Source of the DNA: Capra hircus
Taxonomy: Eukaryota; Chordata; Mammalia; Artiodactyla; Bovidae
DNA length: 64,000 nucleotides
Direction of reading: 5' to 3'
Assembly (NCBI RefSeq): GCF_001704415.2
Contig: NC_030812.1
Coordinates: 55,900,093 to 55,964,092 of the forward strand
A program made the translations under genes and the position numbers. Positions 34,331 to 45,137 of this stretch are shown piece after piece (within the stretch, counting starts at the first letter, position 1; every line of letters begins with the position of its first letter). A model generated the notes under the pieces. That model was given only the letters and a program-made list of their open reading frames with translations. It was not told the origin of the DNA and did no database searches.

Positions 34331-35135
34331 AACCCTAGAGGTAATCTAACTCAGTAGTTTTCCAACTTGTCTGTATGACATAGTCATCTGGTTAATTAAA
34401 ATACAGATTTCTGGGCCTCAGTGTTAGAAAATCTGATTCATTAGGCTTTAAGTGGGGCCTAGTGTCGGGAGCCGTGTTAGGCATTACTGACAAAATGGAG
34501 GCACAGCCTCAACCCCCTCTCCTCACCCCGCAGGCACAGTCCCAGGATGAAGGGGTTAGCTCTTGTGATTCTGACTTGTTCTTTCCTTTCTGTGGTTGAG
34601 TTGGCTGGAAAGAATGTTGAGGTGCTTGAGCGAAGCATGAGAAAGCACAAAGCCTTCCTACAGTTGCTCCCATAAAATAATCTATAAAATAACCATTGAC
34701 ATTTGTTCAAGGATCTTTACAAAGAATGTCCCAGGATGAGCAGGTAGGCCACAGCTTGAGGCCATGAGAAGGATTGTTATCTGAGACCTGTTTGTGAGGG
34801 AAACATTTATGGCAAAAAAAGTTTGCTGAGTTTAGGGTTTAGGAATAATTAAGAATAGCTAGAAACCATTGGAGATAGTGATCTTTAGATGCTAGGGGCA
34901 AACAGGATTTAGAAAGATAAGAAATAAACTGAGGAATGTAGCATGAGTTACAATGTAATCACAAGTTAAGTATGGGACACATAAGAGAAAGTAGATAATA
35001 GATAGTAAAGCTGATTCTGAGAGAATCACTGAAGCAGGAACTCTGTTTGAAGAACAACAATGATTTCTGGAGACAGTAAATCTGGGTGGGAGAAACTGAA
35101 AATGTCAAACCTTTGACCTAATGCTTTTGTCAAAG

Positions 35136-35143
35136 TATAAAAG
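35136..35143 (+). promoter_or_regulatory. Solo LTR TATA box
   Basis: The sequence tataaaag lies near the U3/R boundary position of the solo LTR. The inserted SINE immediately downstream separates it from the rest of the LTR. Confidence 0.5.
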
Positions 35144-35157
35144 AGAACCTGAAGCTT

Positions 35158-35290
35158 GAAGATCCCTTGGAGAAGGAAATGGCAATCCACTCCAGCACTC
35201 TTGCCTGGAAAATCCCATGGACGGAGGAGCCTGATAGGCTCCTTGCAAAGAGTCAGACACGACTGAGCAACTTCACTTTACTTCACTTCT
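35158..35290 (+). mobile_element. Bov-tA SINE fragment inside the solo LTR
   Basis: A 5'-truncated Bov-tA begins at 'gaagatcccttggagaagg' and ends 'caacttcactttacttcact'. Confidence 0.85.
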
Positions 35291-35405
35291 GTACTATGAA
35301 TCAGAGGCTACATCATCGTCCACCGACACCGCTCACCACTTCAGCCTGATTCTGTATTCATAACAAGGACCTAGATGATTCTGATACTTCTGGGTACTTG
35401 AAACT

Positions 35406-36042
35406 GCTGATATCCACAGCAGTAACTAATGCTCAGAAGAGGAAATGACTTACAAGGGAACCCTCCACCATAGTAGCCTTGACATAGCTCAGGCGTTCAG
35501 ATTCCCAGACTAGAATCCTAGTTGTAGAAGAATAAATTTCTGAAATTTGTAACATTGTCATGAGTCATGAAACTCAATTATTATTTTTTAAAAAGCCTTA
35601 AACTCTTGAGACATATGAAGTTCTGTTGAAAAGACTTGATCTTGAGAAATGATCATGTAATAAAAGTCAAATGTGAATTTTATTTAATTAAAAAATCTTT
35701 AGTCTGTGCCTCTTCAATATCCAGCTGAACTTGAAAATAACTAAATATAACTTAATTACATCTGCAGAACACTCTGTTTCCAAATAAGGTAACACTCACA
35801 GCTTCTAGGGATTAGGATGCGGACATTTTTCAGAGTGCCAGCACACAACACACTAAGTCTGTTAACTTGCATCACTTCTACTCTTGGTGCCAAATTCTGT
35901 ATCAGGTAGGACGCACTGAGCATTAAGTAACAGAAAAGTCAACTCACATTGGTTTAAACAACAAAGAAAGAGAGCAGGACCCCACAGCTATTAACTGCAT
36001 CATCTTACTACTTCTTTGCTCTGCCATCCACAGTGTAGTCGT
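35406..36042. other. Non-genic sequence
   Basis: No gene is recognised here. The segment 35760-35860 ('ccaaataaggtaacactcac') looks like an old repeat of unresolved family. Confidence 0.4.
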
Positions 36043-36243
36043 TATGCATGCTAAGTTGCTTCAGTCGTGTCAGACTCTTTGCAACCCCATGGACTGTAGC
36101 CCACCAGGCTCCTCTGTCCATGGGATTCTTCAGGCAAGAATACTGTAGTGGGTTGCCATTTCCTTCTCCAGAGGATCTTCCTGATTCTCCTGTGTCTCCT
36201 GCATTGCAAGTGGATTCTTTATTGCTGAGCCATTGGGGAAGCC
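36043..36243 (-). mobile_element. Bov-tA SINE
   Basis: An antisense Bov-tA runs from 'catgctaagttgcttcagtc' to the head at 'gagccattggggaagccc'. Confidence 0.88.
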
Positions 36244-36472
36244 CTGTGGTTGTTATCCCAAATCCAGTTACCTTTATTGTCATGGCATTACTGCCAATGG
36301 GAACTCATTCACAACTTATAAGAGAAGCAAGAGCCTATCTTTCCATGACACTAAAAATCAAGGAAGTTTCTTTCCCAGAGCCCTCACCAGTGCATTCCGT
36401 GAATCTCATTGACCCAAAAGAGACCCAGATGGCTCAGATTTGTGCATCTGTGAACCAGCATTGACAATGGGC

Positions 36473-36956
36473 TCAGTTCAGCTCAGTTCAGTCGTTCAGT
36501 CATGTCCGACTCTTTGCGACCCCATGAATCACAGCACACCAGGCCTCCCTGTCCATCACCAACTCCCGGAGTTCACTCAAACTCACGTCCGAGTCAGTGA
36601 TGCCATCCATCCATCTCATCCTCTGTCATCCCCTTCTCCTCCTGCCCCCAATCCCTCCCAGCATCAGGGTCTTTTCCAATGAGTCAACTCTTCACATGAG
36701 GTGGCCAAAGTACTGGAGTTTCACCTTTAGAATCATTCCTTCCAAAGAAATCCCAGGGCTGATCTCCTTCAGAATGGACTGGTTGGATCTCCTTGCAGTC
36801 CAAGGGACAATCAAGAGTCTTCTCCAACACCACAGTTTAAAAGCATCAATTCTTTGGCACTCAGCCTTCTTCACAGTCCAACTCTCACATCCATACATGA
36901 CCACAGGAAAAACCATAGCCTTGACTAGATGGACCTTAGTCAGCAAAGTAATGTCT
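36473..36956 (-). mobile_element. BovB 3'-end piece in inverted orientation
   Basis: The + strand opens 'ctcagttcagctcagttcag' and reads through the antisense C-terminal ORF (minus strand: ESWTVKKAECQR, LWCWRRLL). It stops at about 36956, where a + strand BovB begins. The switch from minus to plus is abrupt, in the word 'gtctcagg|gatggcaag'. Confidence 0.88.
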
Positions 36957-39730
36957 CAGGGATGGCAAGAGTGAACGTCGACATTCTAGGAATCAGCGAA
37001 CTAAAATGGACTAGAATGGGTGAATTTTACTCAGATGACCATTATATCTACTACTGCAGGCAGGAATCCCTCAGAAGAAATGGAGTAGCCGTCATGGTCA
37101 ACAAAAGAGTCTGAAATGCACTACTTGGATGCAATCTCAAAAATGACAGAATGATCTCTGTTCGTCTCCAAGGCAAACCATTCAGTATCACAGTAATCCA
37201 AGAGTATGCTCCAACCAATAACGCTGAAGAAGCTGAAGTTGAACAGTTCTATCAAGACCTTCAAGACCTTTTAGAACTAACCCCCCAAAAAGATGTCCTT
37301 TTCATTATAGGGCACTGGAATGCAAAAGTAGGAAGTCAAGAAACACTGGAGTAACAAGCATATTTAGCCTGGAATCTGGAATGAAGCAGGGCAAAGACTA
37401 ATAGAGTTTTGCCAAGAAAATTCACTGGTCATAGCAAACACCCTCTTCCAACACACAAGAGAAGACTCTACACATGGACATCACCAGATGGTCAACACCG
37501 AAATCAGATTGATTATATTCTTTGCAGCCAAGATGGAGAAGCTCTATACAGTCAACAAAAACAAGACCAGGAGCTGACTGTGGCTCAGATCATAAACTCC
37601 TTATTGCCAAATTCAGACTTAAATTGAAGAAAGTAGGGAAAACCACTAGACCATTCAGGTATGACCTCAATCAAATCCCTTATGATTATACAGTGAAAAT
37701 GAGAAATAGATTTAAGGGACTAGATCTGATAGATAGAGTGCCTGATGAACTATGGACTGAGGTTTGTGATATTGTACAGGACACAGGTATCAAGACCATC
37801 CCCATGGAAAAGAAATGTAAAAAAGCAAAATGGCTGTCTGGGGAGGCCTTACAAATAGCTGTGAAAAGAAGAGAAGTGAAAAGCAAAGGAGAAAAGGAAA
37901 GACATAAGCATCTGAATGCAGAGTCCCAAAGAATAGCAAGAAGAGACAAGAAAGCCTTCTTCAGCTATCAAATCAAAGAAATAGAAGAAAACAATAGAAT
38001 GGGAAAAACTAGAAATCTCTTCAAGAAAATTAGAGATACCAAGAAACATTTCATGCAAAGATGGGCTCGATAAAGGACAGAAATGGTCTGGACCTAACAG
38101 AAGCAGAAGATATTAAGAAGAGGTGGCAAGAATACACAGAAGAACTGTACAAAAAGGATCTTCACGACCCAGATAACGATGGTGTGATCACTCACCTAGA
38201 GCCAGACATCTTGGAATGTGAAGTCAAGTGGGCCTTAGAAAGCATCACTATGAACAAAGCTAGTGGAGGTGATGGAATTCCAGTTGAGCTATTTCAAATC
38301 CTGAAAGATGATGCTGTGAAAGTGTTGCCCTCAATATGCCAGCAAATTTGGGAAACTCAGCAGTGGCCTCAGAACTGGAAAAGGTCAGTTTTCATTCCAA
38401 ACCCAAAGAAAGGCAATGCCAAAGAATCCTCAAGCTACCGCACAATTGCACTCATCTCACACGCTAGTAAAGTAATACTCAAAATTATTCAAGCCAGGCT
38501 TCAGCAATACGTGAACCATGAACTTCCAGATGTGCAAGCTGGTTTTAGAAAAGACAGTGGAACCAGAGATCAAATTGCCAACATCTGCTGGATCATGGAA
38601 AAAGCAAGAGAGTTCCAGAAAAACATCTATTTCTGCTTTATTGACTATGCCAAAGCCTTTGACTGTGTGGATCACAATAAACTGTGGACAATTCTTCAAG
38701 AGATGGGAATACCAGACCACCTAACCTGCCTCTTGAGAAATTTGTATGCAGGTCAGGAAGCAACAGTTAAAACTGGACATGAAACAACAGACTGGTTCCA
38801 AATAGGAAAAAGAGTACATCAAGGCTGTATATTGTCACCCTGCTTATTTAACGTCTATGCAGAGGACATCATGAGAAACGATGGGCTGGAAGAAACACAA
38901 GCTGGAATCAAGATTGCCGGGAAAAATATCAATAACCTCATATATACAGATGACACCACCCTTAAGGCAGAAAGTGAAGAGGAACTAAAAAGCCTCTTGG
39001 TGAAAGTGAAAGAGGAGGGTGAAAAAGTTGGCTTAAAGCTCAACATTCAGAAAATGAAGATCATTGCATCTGGTCCCATTACTTCATGGCAAATAGATGG
39101 GGAAACAGTGGAAACAGTGTCAGACTTTATATTTTGGGGTTCCAAAATCACTGCAGATGGTGACTGCAGCCATGAAATTATAAGACGCCTACTCCTAGGA
39201 AGAAAAGTTAGGAACAACCTAAATAGCATATTAAAAGGCAGAGACATTACTTTGCCGACTAAGGTCCGTCTAGTCAAGGCTATGGTTTTTCCAGTAGTCA
39301 TGTATGGATGTGAGAGTTGGACTGGGAAGAACGCTGAGCGCCGAAGAATTGATGCTTTTGAACTGTGGTGTTGGAGAAGACTCTTGAGTCTCCCTTGGAC
39401 TGCAAAGAGATCCAACCAGTCCATTCTGAAGGAGATCAGCCCTGGGATTTCTTTGGAGGGAATGATGCTGAAGCTAAAACTCCAGTACTTTGGCCACCTC
39501 ATGTGAAGAGTTGACTCATTGGAAAAGACTCTGATGCTGGGAGTGATTGGAGGCAGGAGGAGAAGGGGCCGACAGAGGATGAGATGGCTGGATGGCATCA
39601 CTGACTCGATGCACGTGAGTCTGAGTGAACTCCGGGAGTTGGTGATGGACAGGGAGGCCTGTCGTGCTGCGATTCCTGGGGTCGCAAAGAGTTTGACCCG
39701 ATGAGCGACTAAAGTGAAGTGAACTGAAAT
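36957..39730 (+). mobile_element. BovB LINE, longest copy in the window (5'-truncated)
   Basis: It begins inside the endonuclease domain (VDILGISELKWTRMGEF), continues through the linker, and has an intact 481-codon frame at 38061-39506 spanning the reverse transcriptase. Visible motifs are FIPNPKKGNAKESSSYRTIAL, FIDYAKAFD, GCILSPCLF, and YTDD at residues 295-298 where BovB usually has YADD. The upstream endonuclease frame is broken by frameshifts, so the element cannot mobilise itself. The 3' end reads 'ggggtcgcaaagagtttgac' plus a tail. BovB is the RTE-clade LINE whose 3' end is shared by Bov-A and Bov-tA SINEs. Confidence 0.93.
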
Positions 39731-39736
39731 AACGAA

Positions 39737-40433
39737 GGGAACACAGCTCCACCCATCAACAGAAAACTGGATTAAAGATTTATTGAGCATAGCCCTGCCC
39801 ACCAGAACAGGACCCAGTTTCCCCCTCAGTCAGTCTCCCCCATCAGGAAGCTTCCTTAAGCTCTTACCCTTCTCCATCAGAGGGCAGACAAACTGAAAAC
39901 CACAATCACAGAAAACTAACCAGTGTGATCACATGGACCACAGCCTTTCTAAGTCAATGAAACTATGAGCCATGCCAAAGGTTGGGTATGGCCCCCCAAG
40001 ATGGATGGGTCATGGTGGAGAGTTCTGACAAAATATGGTACACTGGAGAAGGGAATGGCAAACCACTTCAGTATTCTTGCCTTGAGAACTCTATGAACAG
40101 TATGAAAAGGCAAAAGATAGGACACTGAAAGATGAACTCCCCAGGTTGGTAGGTGCCCAATATGCTACTGGAGATCAGTGGAGAAATAACTCCAGAAAGA
40201 ATGAAGAGATGGAGCCAAAGCAAAAACAACACCCAGTTGTGGATATGACTAGTGATGGAAGTAAAGTCCGATGCTGTAAAGAGCAATATTGCATAGGAAC
40301 CTGGAATGTTAGGTCCATGAATCAAGGCAAATTGGAAGTGGTCAAACAGGAGATGGCAAGAGTGAACACTGACATTTTAGGAATCAGCAAACTAAAATGG
40401 ACTGGAATGGGTGAATTTAACTCAGTGCCACCT
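39737..40433 (+). mobile_element. BovB 5'-part fragment directly after a BovB 3' end
   Basis: It contains BovB 5' UTR and the start of the ORF (PQDGWVMVESSDKIWY-type region, then GTWNVRSMNQGKLEVV), ending at codon MGEFNS. It overlaps the start of the preceding copy by roughly 75 bases, so the pair together look like one element cut and rejoined in permuted order. Confidence 0.85.
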
Positions 40434-40807
40434 GGAAAGCGCAAACAAAACACTAGATTATTGCAAAGTCATTCTTGTTTTACTTGGCATGTCTTTAACC
40501 ACTGAGATTAAGTTTCTTTTCATATGTATACTGATGCTTTCTCCTTTTTAAAGTGAGGATTCTCATCTATTGCTTATTTTTCTAGAGTAATTTGAATGCC
40601 TTGTTTCATTTGAGAATTAGGTCAGTATGCAGGATTCCTGGGACTCAAGGCCCTTTGTGTAATGATAAGTATTAAACTAGGTTGTGTGTGTGTGCATGTG
40701 AGTAAGTGTGTATCCTTGAGCAAGACATTATTGAGAGGAAAGATTTTCTGAGGCTACTTTGATTATTAAAATTAATGTTTAATTCACTGAAGTTGTAACT
40801 AAGAATA
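40434..40807. other. Non-genic AT-rich sequence
   Basis: No gene or clear repeat is visible apart from a short GT-rich stretch at about 40682-40700. Confidence 0.4.
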
Positions 40808-41068
40808 GGCTTCCTTGATAGATCAGTTGACAAAGAATCCACCTACAATGCAGGAGACCCTGGTTCAATTCCTGGGTCAGAAGGACCCCCTGGAGAAGGG
40901 ATAGTCTACCCACTCCAGTATCCTTGGGCTTCCCTTGTGGCTCAGCTGACAAAGAATCTGCCTGCAATGGGGGAGACCTGGGTTCAATCCCTGGGTTGGG
41001 AAGATTCCCTGGAGAAGGCAATGGCTACCCACTCCAGTATTCTGGCCTGGAGAATTCCATGGACTGTA
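40808..41068 (+). mobile_element. Dimeric Bov-tA SINE
   Basis: A first unit runs to 'ccactccagtatccttgg' and is followed immediately by a second complete head 'gcttcccttgtggctcagct'. The junction at about 40924-40930 is the same as in the arrays at 31722 and 56797. Confidence 0.88.
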
Positions 41069-41429
41069 TAGTTCATGGTTTTTTCTTTACCAACTGGTTC
41101 ATTTTACAGATCTTTTGCATCGATACAGTTTAGCAAGTGTTTTCAGTTTTCAAGAGGGGGTTGGGTTAATAGTTGGTTTGCTAATTAAACTCCCTTCAAA
41201 AATTTGAAGTACATTTGTAAGTTTAATGTATTTAATTTTCTTTGAAAATACATCAATTGTGTGATAAATAAACCTCAAATAATAAGCTTTATAAATCAAA
41301 TAACAACATATAAATATGGCAAAATCAAGTTATCTTAAACTTTCTAATATGGTTTATGAATTTAGCACAATTTTCCCTTATCTAAAATCACAAAGCTAAT
41401 ACTCATTATGCATTTTAAAATTGAGGTAC
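41069..41429. other. Non-genic AT-rich sequence
   Basis: I see nothing recognisable here. Confidence 0.4.
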
Positions 41430-41615
41430 CTTCCTGATGGTCCAGGGGTTAAGACTTCACCTTCCAATGCAGGGGGTGTGGTTTCAAACCTTTGTTGGGG
41501 ACCTAAGATCCCCATGCCTCTCAGCCAAAAGACCAGGACATAAACAACAGAAACAATATTGTAACAAATTCAACAAAGACTTTAAAAATGGCCCACATCA
41601 AAATATATAGAGAGA
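41430..41615 (+). mobile_element. CHR-type SINE, diverged
   Basis: The segment has 'ccttcctgatggtccagggg', 'ttccaatgcagggggtgtgg', 'gggacctaagatccccatgc', and a CHR-1-like extension to 'cccacatcaaa', ending near an (AG)n run at 41608-41620. Confidence 0.78.
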
Positions 41616-42060
41616 GAGAAAAAAATGTAAGTATAAGGCCAATCTGTTAGTCTATTTGTCCCTTAATATACCAAATTCTCTTCCTTGTTTTAAGTACAGG
41701 AAAACCTTGTTTTATTGTGCTTCACTTTAAAGTGAAGCTTGCAGACACCAAGTTTTTTTACACATTGAAGATTTGTGGTGCTTTCCTTAGATACTGCTAA
41801 GGTGCTCCGCCCTTTCTTCCAAGGAAGCTAAGGACATGTTGGGATTGGCCCTCACTCTCTCCAGCAAACTAGCCCCGAACCTGGCAGCCCCCACCTAGCA
41901 CTGGCCTGCACTTTGGTATCTGTCTCTCCACGATGATAAGATCACTGTCCTCATTAAAGCACTGGGCCAATGTCAGCGTTGGGAGCCTCACCTGCAATGT
42001 AGGGTTGGTGGACCTGCCCCAGGAGCTGATGCTATGCCAGCAGAGATCCTGCCGCCTCCA

Positions 42061-42871
42061 CCACTGTTGCCCCCGTTTTTTATAAACCTATAAGAGAATT
42101 TAAGCCTCATTAATCAGGGGAATACAACGTGGACACAATATGATATTCTAGTCACCCATCAGAAAAGGTAAAGTGAAAAGATGGAAAACACTCAGAGAAG
42201 ATGCTGCTACTGCTGCTGCTAAGTCGCTTCAGTCGTGTCCGATTCTGTGAGACTCCATAGACGGCAGCTGCCCAGGCTCCGCCGTCCCTGGGATTCTCCA
42301 GGCAAGAGTAGGGAGTGGGACGCCATTGCCTTCTAAGCAGAGAAGATGAGGATGTGCAAAAGCTGGAATTCATATACACTGCTGGGGACAGATAGACCAC
42401 AAGCACTGTGGGAAACAGCCTGGCCTTCCCTATAAGCTGGCAATTCAACTCCTTGAAAATAAATAAATAAACCACAGCTGTACACTGCAACATGGATGAC
42501 TCTCAGAGACAGAATACAGAGCATGAAACAATCTATGCTGTATAATTCCACTTAAATATAACTGAAAAGAGTCTTCATAACTATCTACAGTATTTAAGGA
42601 TTCATGAATAAGCTGAAAAGCTATAATGAAATACAAAGAATAGTTATCATAGGAGTCAGGGTAATGGTTATTCTTTGGGGGAAAGGCAGTCATAGGAGAA
42701 ATGAGGGTGACTTCTAGGGTCCAAGCAATATTCCACTTCTCAGACTGGCTGGTGGTTACATGGATGTTTGATGATAAACTGTTTAGCAGCACATTCATGC
42801 TATGTGCATGCTCTAGTAAGTGTGCTCTATTTGATAACTAAGAAAATTAAAAATTAAATTTGAAAAATTAA
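42061..42871 (+). mobile_element. Old L1 3' fragment inside the RPLP1 pseudogene
   Basis: The sequence 'cagctgtacactgcaacatg', 'ggtaatggttattctttggg' and 'ctggctggtggttacatgga' fits an ancient mammalian L1 3' end. It finishes in an A-rich tail at 42842-42880, directly before the resumed pseudogene. A Bov-A unit is inserted at 42204-42337. Confidence 0.75.
42204..42337 (-). mobile_element. Bov-A SINE unit
   Basis: A single antisense Bov-A unit is flanked by the perfect 11-bp repeat CAGAGAAGATG at 42193-42203 and 42338-42348. Confidence 0.93.
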
Positions 42872-42941
42872 AAAAAAAAAGTAGAAGCCAAGAGAGAAGA
42901 ATCTGAAGAGTCTGATGATGACATGGGCCTTGGTCTTTTAT

Positions 42942-43137
42942 TTTTAATTGGAATATAATTGCTTCATAATGTTATTGCTCTCTGCTGTACGACAACGTGA
43001 ATCAGCTATATGTATATATACATTGCCTTCCTCTTGAGCCTCCTTCCTACCCCCCATACCTCCATCCAAGCCCTCTAGGTCATCACAGAGCTTTGAGCTG
43101 AGCTCCCTGTGGTATACAGCAGCTTCCCACTAGGACT
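42942..43137 (-). mobile_element. L1 3' fragment (antisense) inside the RPLP1 pseudogene
   Basis: It opens with a T-rich stretch 'tttttaattggaatataatt' and contains 'ctgctgtacgacaacgtgaa' and 'ggtatacagcagcttcccac', typical of the antisense L1 3' end. Flanks 'ccttggtcttt' and 'cttcggtctgttt' look like a diverged target-site duplication. Confidence 0.8.
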
Positions 43138-43502
43138 TCGGTCTGTTTGATTAAACCTTTCTAGTTACACGTTTAACAAAAAGCTGAGTTCTTTGCTGGG
43201 GGAAGAAAGAGATTGTGGCATCATGCGTCAAGCAAGTCTATCAACGCTATTTTCCAACAGCATTTGCTCACTTAATGTGACACGTAAATAATGTGTCACA
43301 TTATTTATTTATTTTTATTACTATTGTATTTGTTATGGTGATCTGTGAGCAGTGATCTTTGATGTTATACTACCACTTATTGAAGGTTCACATGATCGTT
43401 AGCAATAAATTATTTTAAAATTAAGGTATGTACATTGTTTTATAGACTTCATGCTATTGCACAGTTAACAGACTACAGGATAGTGTAAACGTAGCTTTTA
43501 TA

Positions 43503-43775
43503 TGCCCTGCTGCTGCTGCTGCTAAGGCGCTTCAGTCGTGTCCGACTCTGTGCGACCCCATAGACGGCAGCCCACCAGGCTTCCCTGTCCCTGGGATTCT
43601 CCAGGCAAGAACACTGGAGTGGGTTGCCACTTCCTTCTCCAGTGCATGAAAGTAAAAAGTGAAAGTAAGTCACTCAGTCGTGTCCGACTCCTAGCAACCC
43701 CATGGACTGCAGCCTACCAGGCTCCTCCCTCCATGGATTTTCCAGGCAAGAGTACTGGAGTGGGCTGCCGTTATG
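43503..43775 (-). mobile_element. Bov-A2 SINE inside the Tigger-like relic
   Basis: A dimeric antisense Bov-A2 starts with a (TGC)n run at 43507-43521. Tigger sequence resumes at about 43780. Confidence 0.9.
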
Positions 43776-43876
43776 CACTAGGAAACCCAAAAAGTCATAT
43801 GTTTGCTTTACTGCAATATCCGCTTTGTTGTGGTGGTCTGGAACCAAAGCTGAAGTATCTCTGAGCTGTGCCTGCA

Positions 43877-44941
43877 CTTAAAATACTGGATAGCTATAGA
43901 CTATTTCCAAATTTAACTCAGAGTCAGGTTAATTTTACCACCTCTATACTTAACTCTAAATCCCCTCAGACATTTACCTGTGAAGGAGGAAATTATTTCC
44001 TCCCAAGTAATTTTCCATTGCCCTGTTTGATAGCTGAGGTTGTATGTAGACTTGACACTTTGGGTGGGATAAGAATATTTATCACGGTAGACATTGTCAA
44101 ATGACAAATTAAACAATTTAGTGATGAGTTTAATTCCCTTGATTCAGGGAAAAGCAAGCCATGGATTGGGGGCATACAGTGCCTCACAAACAGCAGAACA
44201 CCTTTCCTGAGGTATTTTGGGTAACGAGTTTCGCAAAACTTTATAAGTTCCAACGTGGAAAGAAGGCATGGTTGATTAGGATTGTATATCTGACCTTATC
44301 TAGAAAGATCAAGGAACAAGGAAATGAGTCCAGAGTGCACAGCTGGCCCAATATATGGAATAGTCTGATTGGATACATCGTGTTTCTGGTCACATGAAAC
44401 ATTTACAGAAACACGAAAGTTTGCTGATGTAACACTCCGGACAGGAGTGGCTCCATCTTGAGTCTGGAAGTTTATTTCAACAACGTCTAGGATGAGTTTT
44501 CTCACAATGATGGGGCACTAGTCTTACTAGAAGTCTCTTTAATGTTCCTGTGCCAGATAAGGGGATCTCACACAAACCACTGACCTTGCAGTGGATTGTA
44601 TGAGCCCTAATTTTCACATATGATTTAACCCCACAATCCTCATCCACATTGCTTCACTAATTGTTTGGATCCAATGAGTCATACCTAGTTATATTCTAGG
44701 CTGAATGATTTTTATATTCTTCCTATCTGTCGTGCTACAAGTCTTACAGTATTTAAATGACATCTGTTTGGATTCTGTAAAATCTATATCTGTCTGATTC
44801 AAAGGTCAGAATTTTACCATCATTCTTGTGATAATAGATAACACTTTTTTAAAGGCAAATAAAACAGGATAAGTACAAAGTTTAAAAGTTACTGCAATAA
44901 ATAATCACTGGCAATTAACCAGGTTTAGTTCAACCATATGA
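43877..44941. other. Non-genic sequence
   Basis: No exon, RNA gene or confidently named repeat is seen. Short open frames lack motifs. Confidence 0.4.
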
Positions 44942-45137
44942 GCTGTCCTGATGGCTCAGGTAAAGAATCTGCCTGCCAATGCAGAAGACGTGAGTTCGAT
45001 CCCTCGGTCAGGAAGATCACCTGGAGAAGGAAATGGCAACCCACTCCAGTATTCTTGCCTGGGAAATGTCATGGACCGAGGGGCCTGGAAAGCTACACTA
45101 CATAGGGTCACAGAGAGTCAGACACAACCGAGCAACT
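44942..45137 (+). mobile_element. Bov-tA SINE, complete, at the left of duplication copy 2
   Basis: The head 'gctgtcctgatggctcagg' through 'agtcagacacaaccgagcaa' is complete. Its 3' part is the element seen at 1-108. Confidence 0.9.

Larger units (their letters stand above)
34463..35343 (+). repeat. Solo LTR of an endogenous retrovirus (ERV2/class II-like)
   Basis: The element starts TGTCGGGAGCC and ends CA, with a TATA box (tataaaag, 35136-35143). It is flanked by 6-base repeats GCCTAG (34457-34462) and GCCTGA (35344-35349), consistent with a diverged 6-bp target-site duplication. No internal viral sequence or second LTR is present. A Bov-tA fragment is inserted within it. Confidence 0.72.
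34350..35405 (+). mobile_element. MER5A-like DNA transposon relic split by an LTR
   Basis: Left part 34350-34462 ('aaatacagatttctgggcct', 'aagtggggcct') and right part 35344-35405 ('taacaaggacctagatgatt') fit the two halves of the non-autonomous hAT element MER5A. The interruption is the LTR at 34463-35343. Confidence 0.75.
41779..43209 (+). pseudogene. RPLP1 processed pseudogene, split by two L1 insertions
   Basis: An intronless copy of the ribosomal stalk protein P1 mRNA is recognisable in three pieces. The 5' UTR and body are at 41783-42060 (the coding tract corresponding to KALANVNIGSLICNVGAGGP lies at about 41966-42025). The acidic C-terminus (KEESEESDDDMG) lies at 42875-42941. The stop and 3' UTR ('gtttgattaaacctttctag', 'aacaaaaagctga') lie at 43138-43192. 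Near-identical repeats agatttgtgg (41769-41778) and agattgtgg (43210-43218) flank it as target-site duplication. The coding sequence has deletions and substitutions and is not functional. Confidence 0.85.
41697..43876 (+). mobile_element. Tigger-like DNA transposon relic, interrupted
   Basis: Left piece 41697-41778 ('ccttgttttattgtgcttca', 'cattgaagatttgtgg') and right piece 43210-43876 ('tcaagcaagtctatcaacgc', 'acagcatttgctcactta', 'tgttatggtgatctgtgagc', then the inverted-repeat end 'gtggtctggaaccaaagctg') match a pogo/Tigger-type element. The interruption is an RPLP1 processed pseudogene. No transposase frame remains. Confidence 0.78.

Noticed and set aside
38061..39506. The longest open frame as a host protein-coding gene
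   Set aside because: Motifs and flanks show it is the BovB LINE reverse transcriptase, with many other copies in the window.
41783..42941. RPLP1 as a functional gene
   Set aside because: It is intronless, split by L1 insertions and contains deletions, so it is a processed pseudogene.
44942..45020. tRNA gene candidates in the SINE heads here and at other Bov-tA/CHR sites
   Set aside because: The tRNA-Glu-like heads have A- and B-box-like words but no intact cloverleaf, and each is joined to a SINE body.
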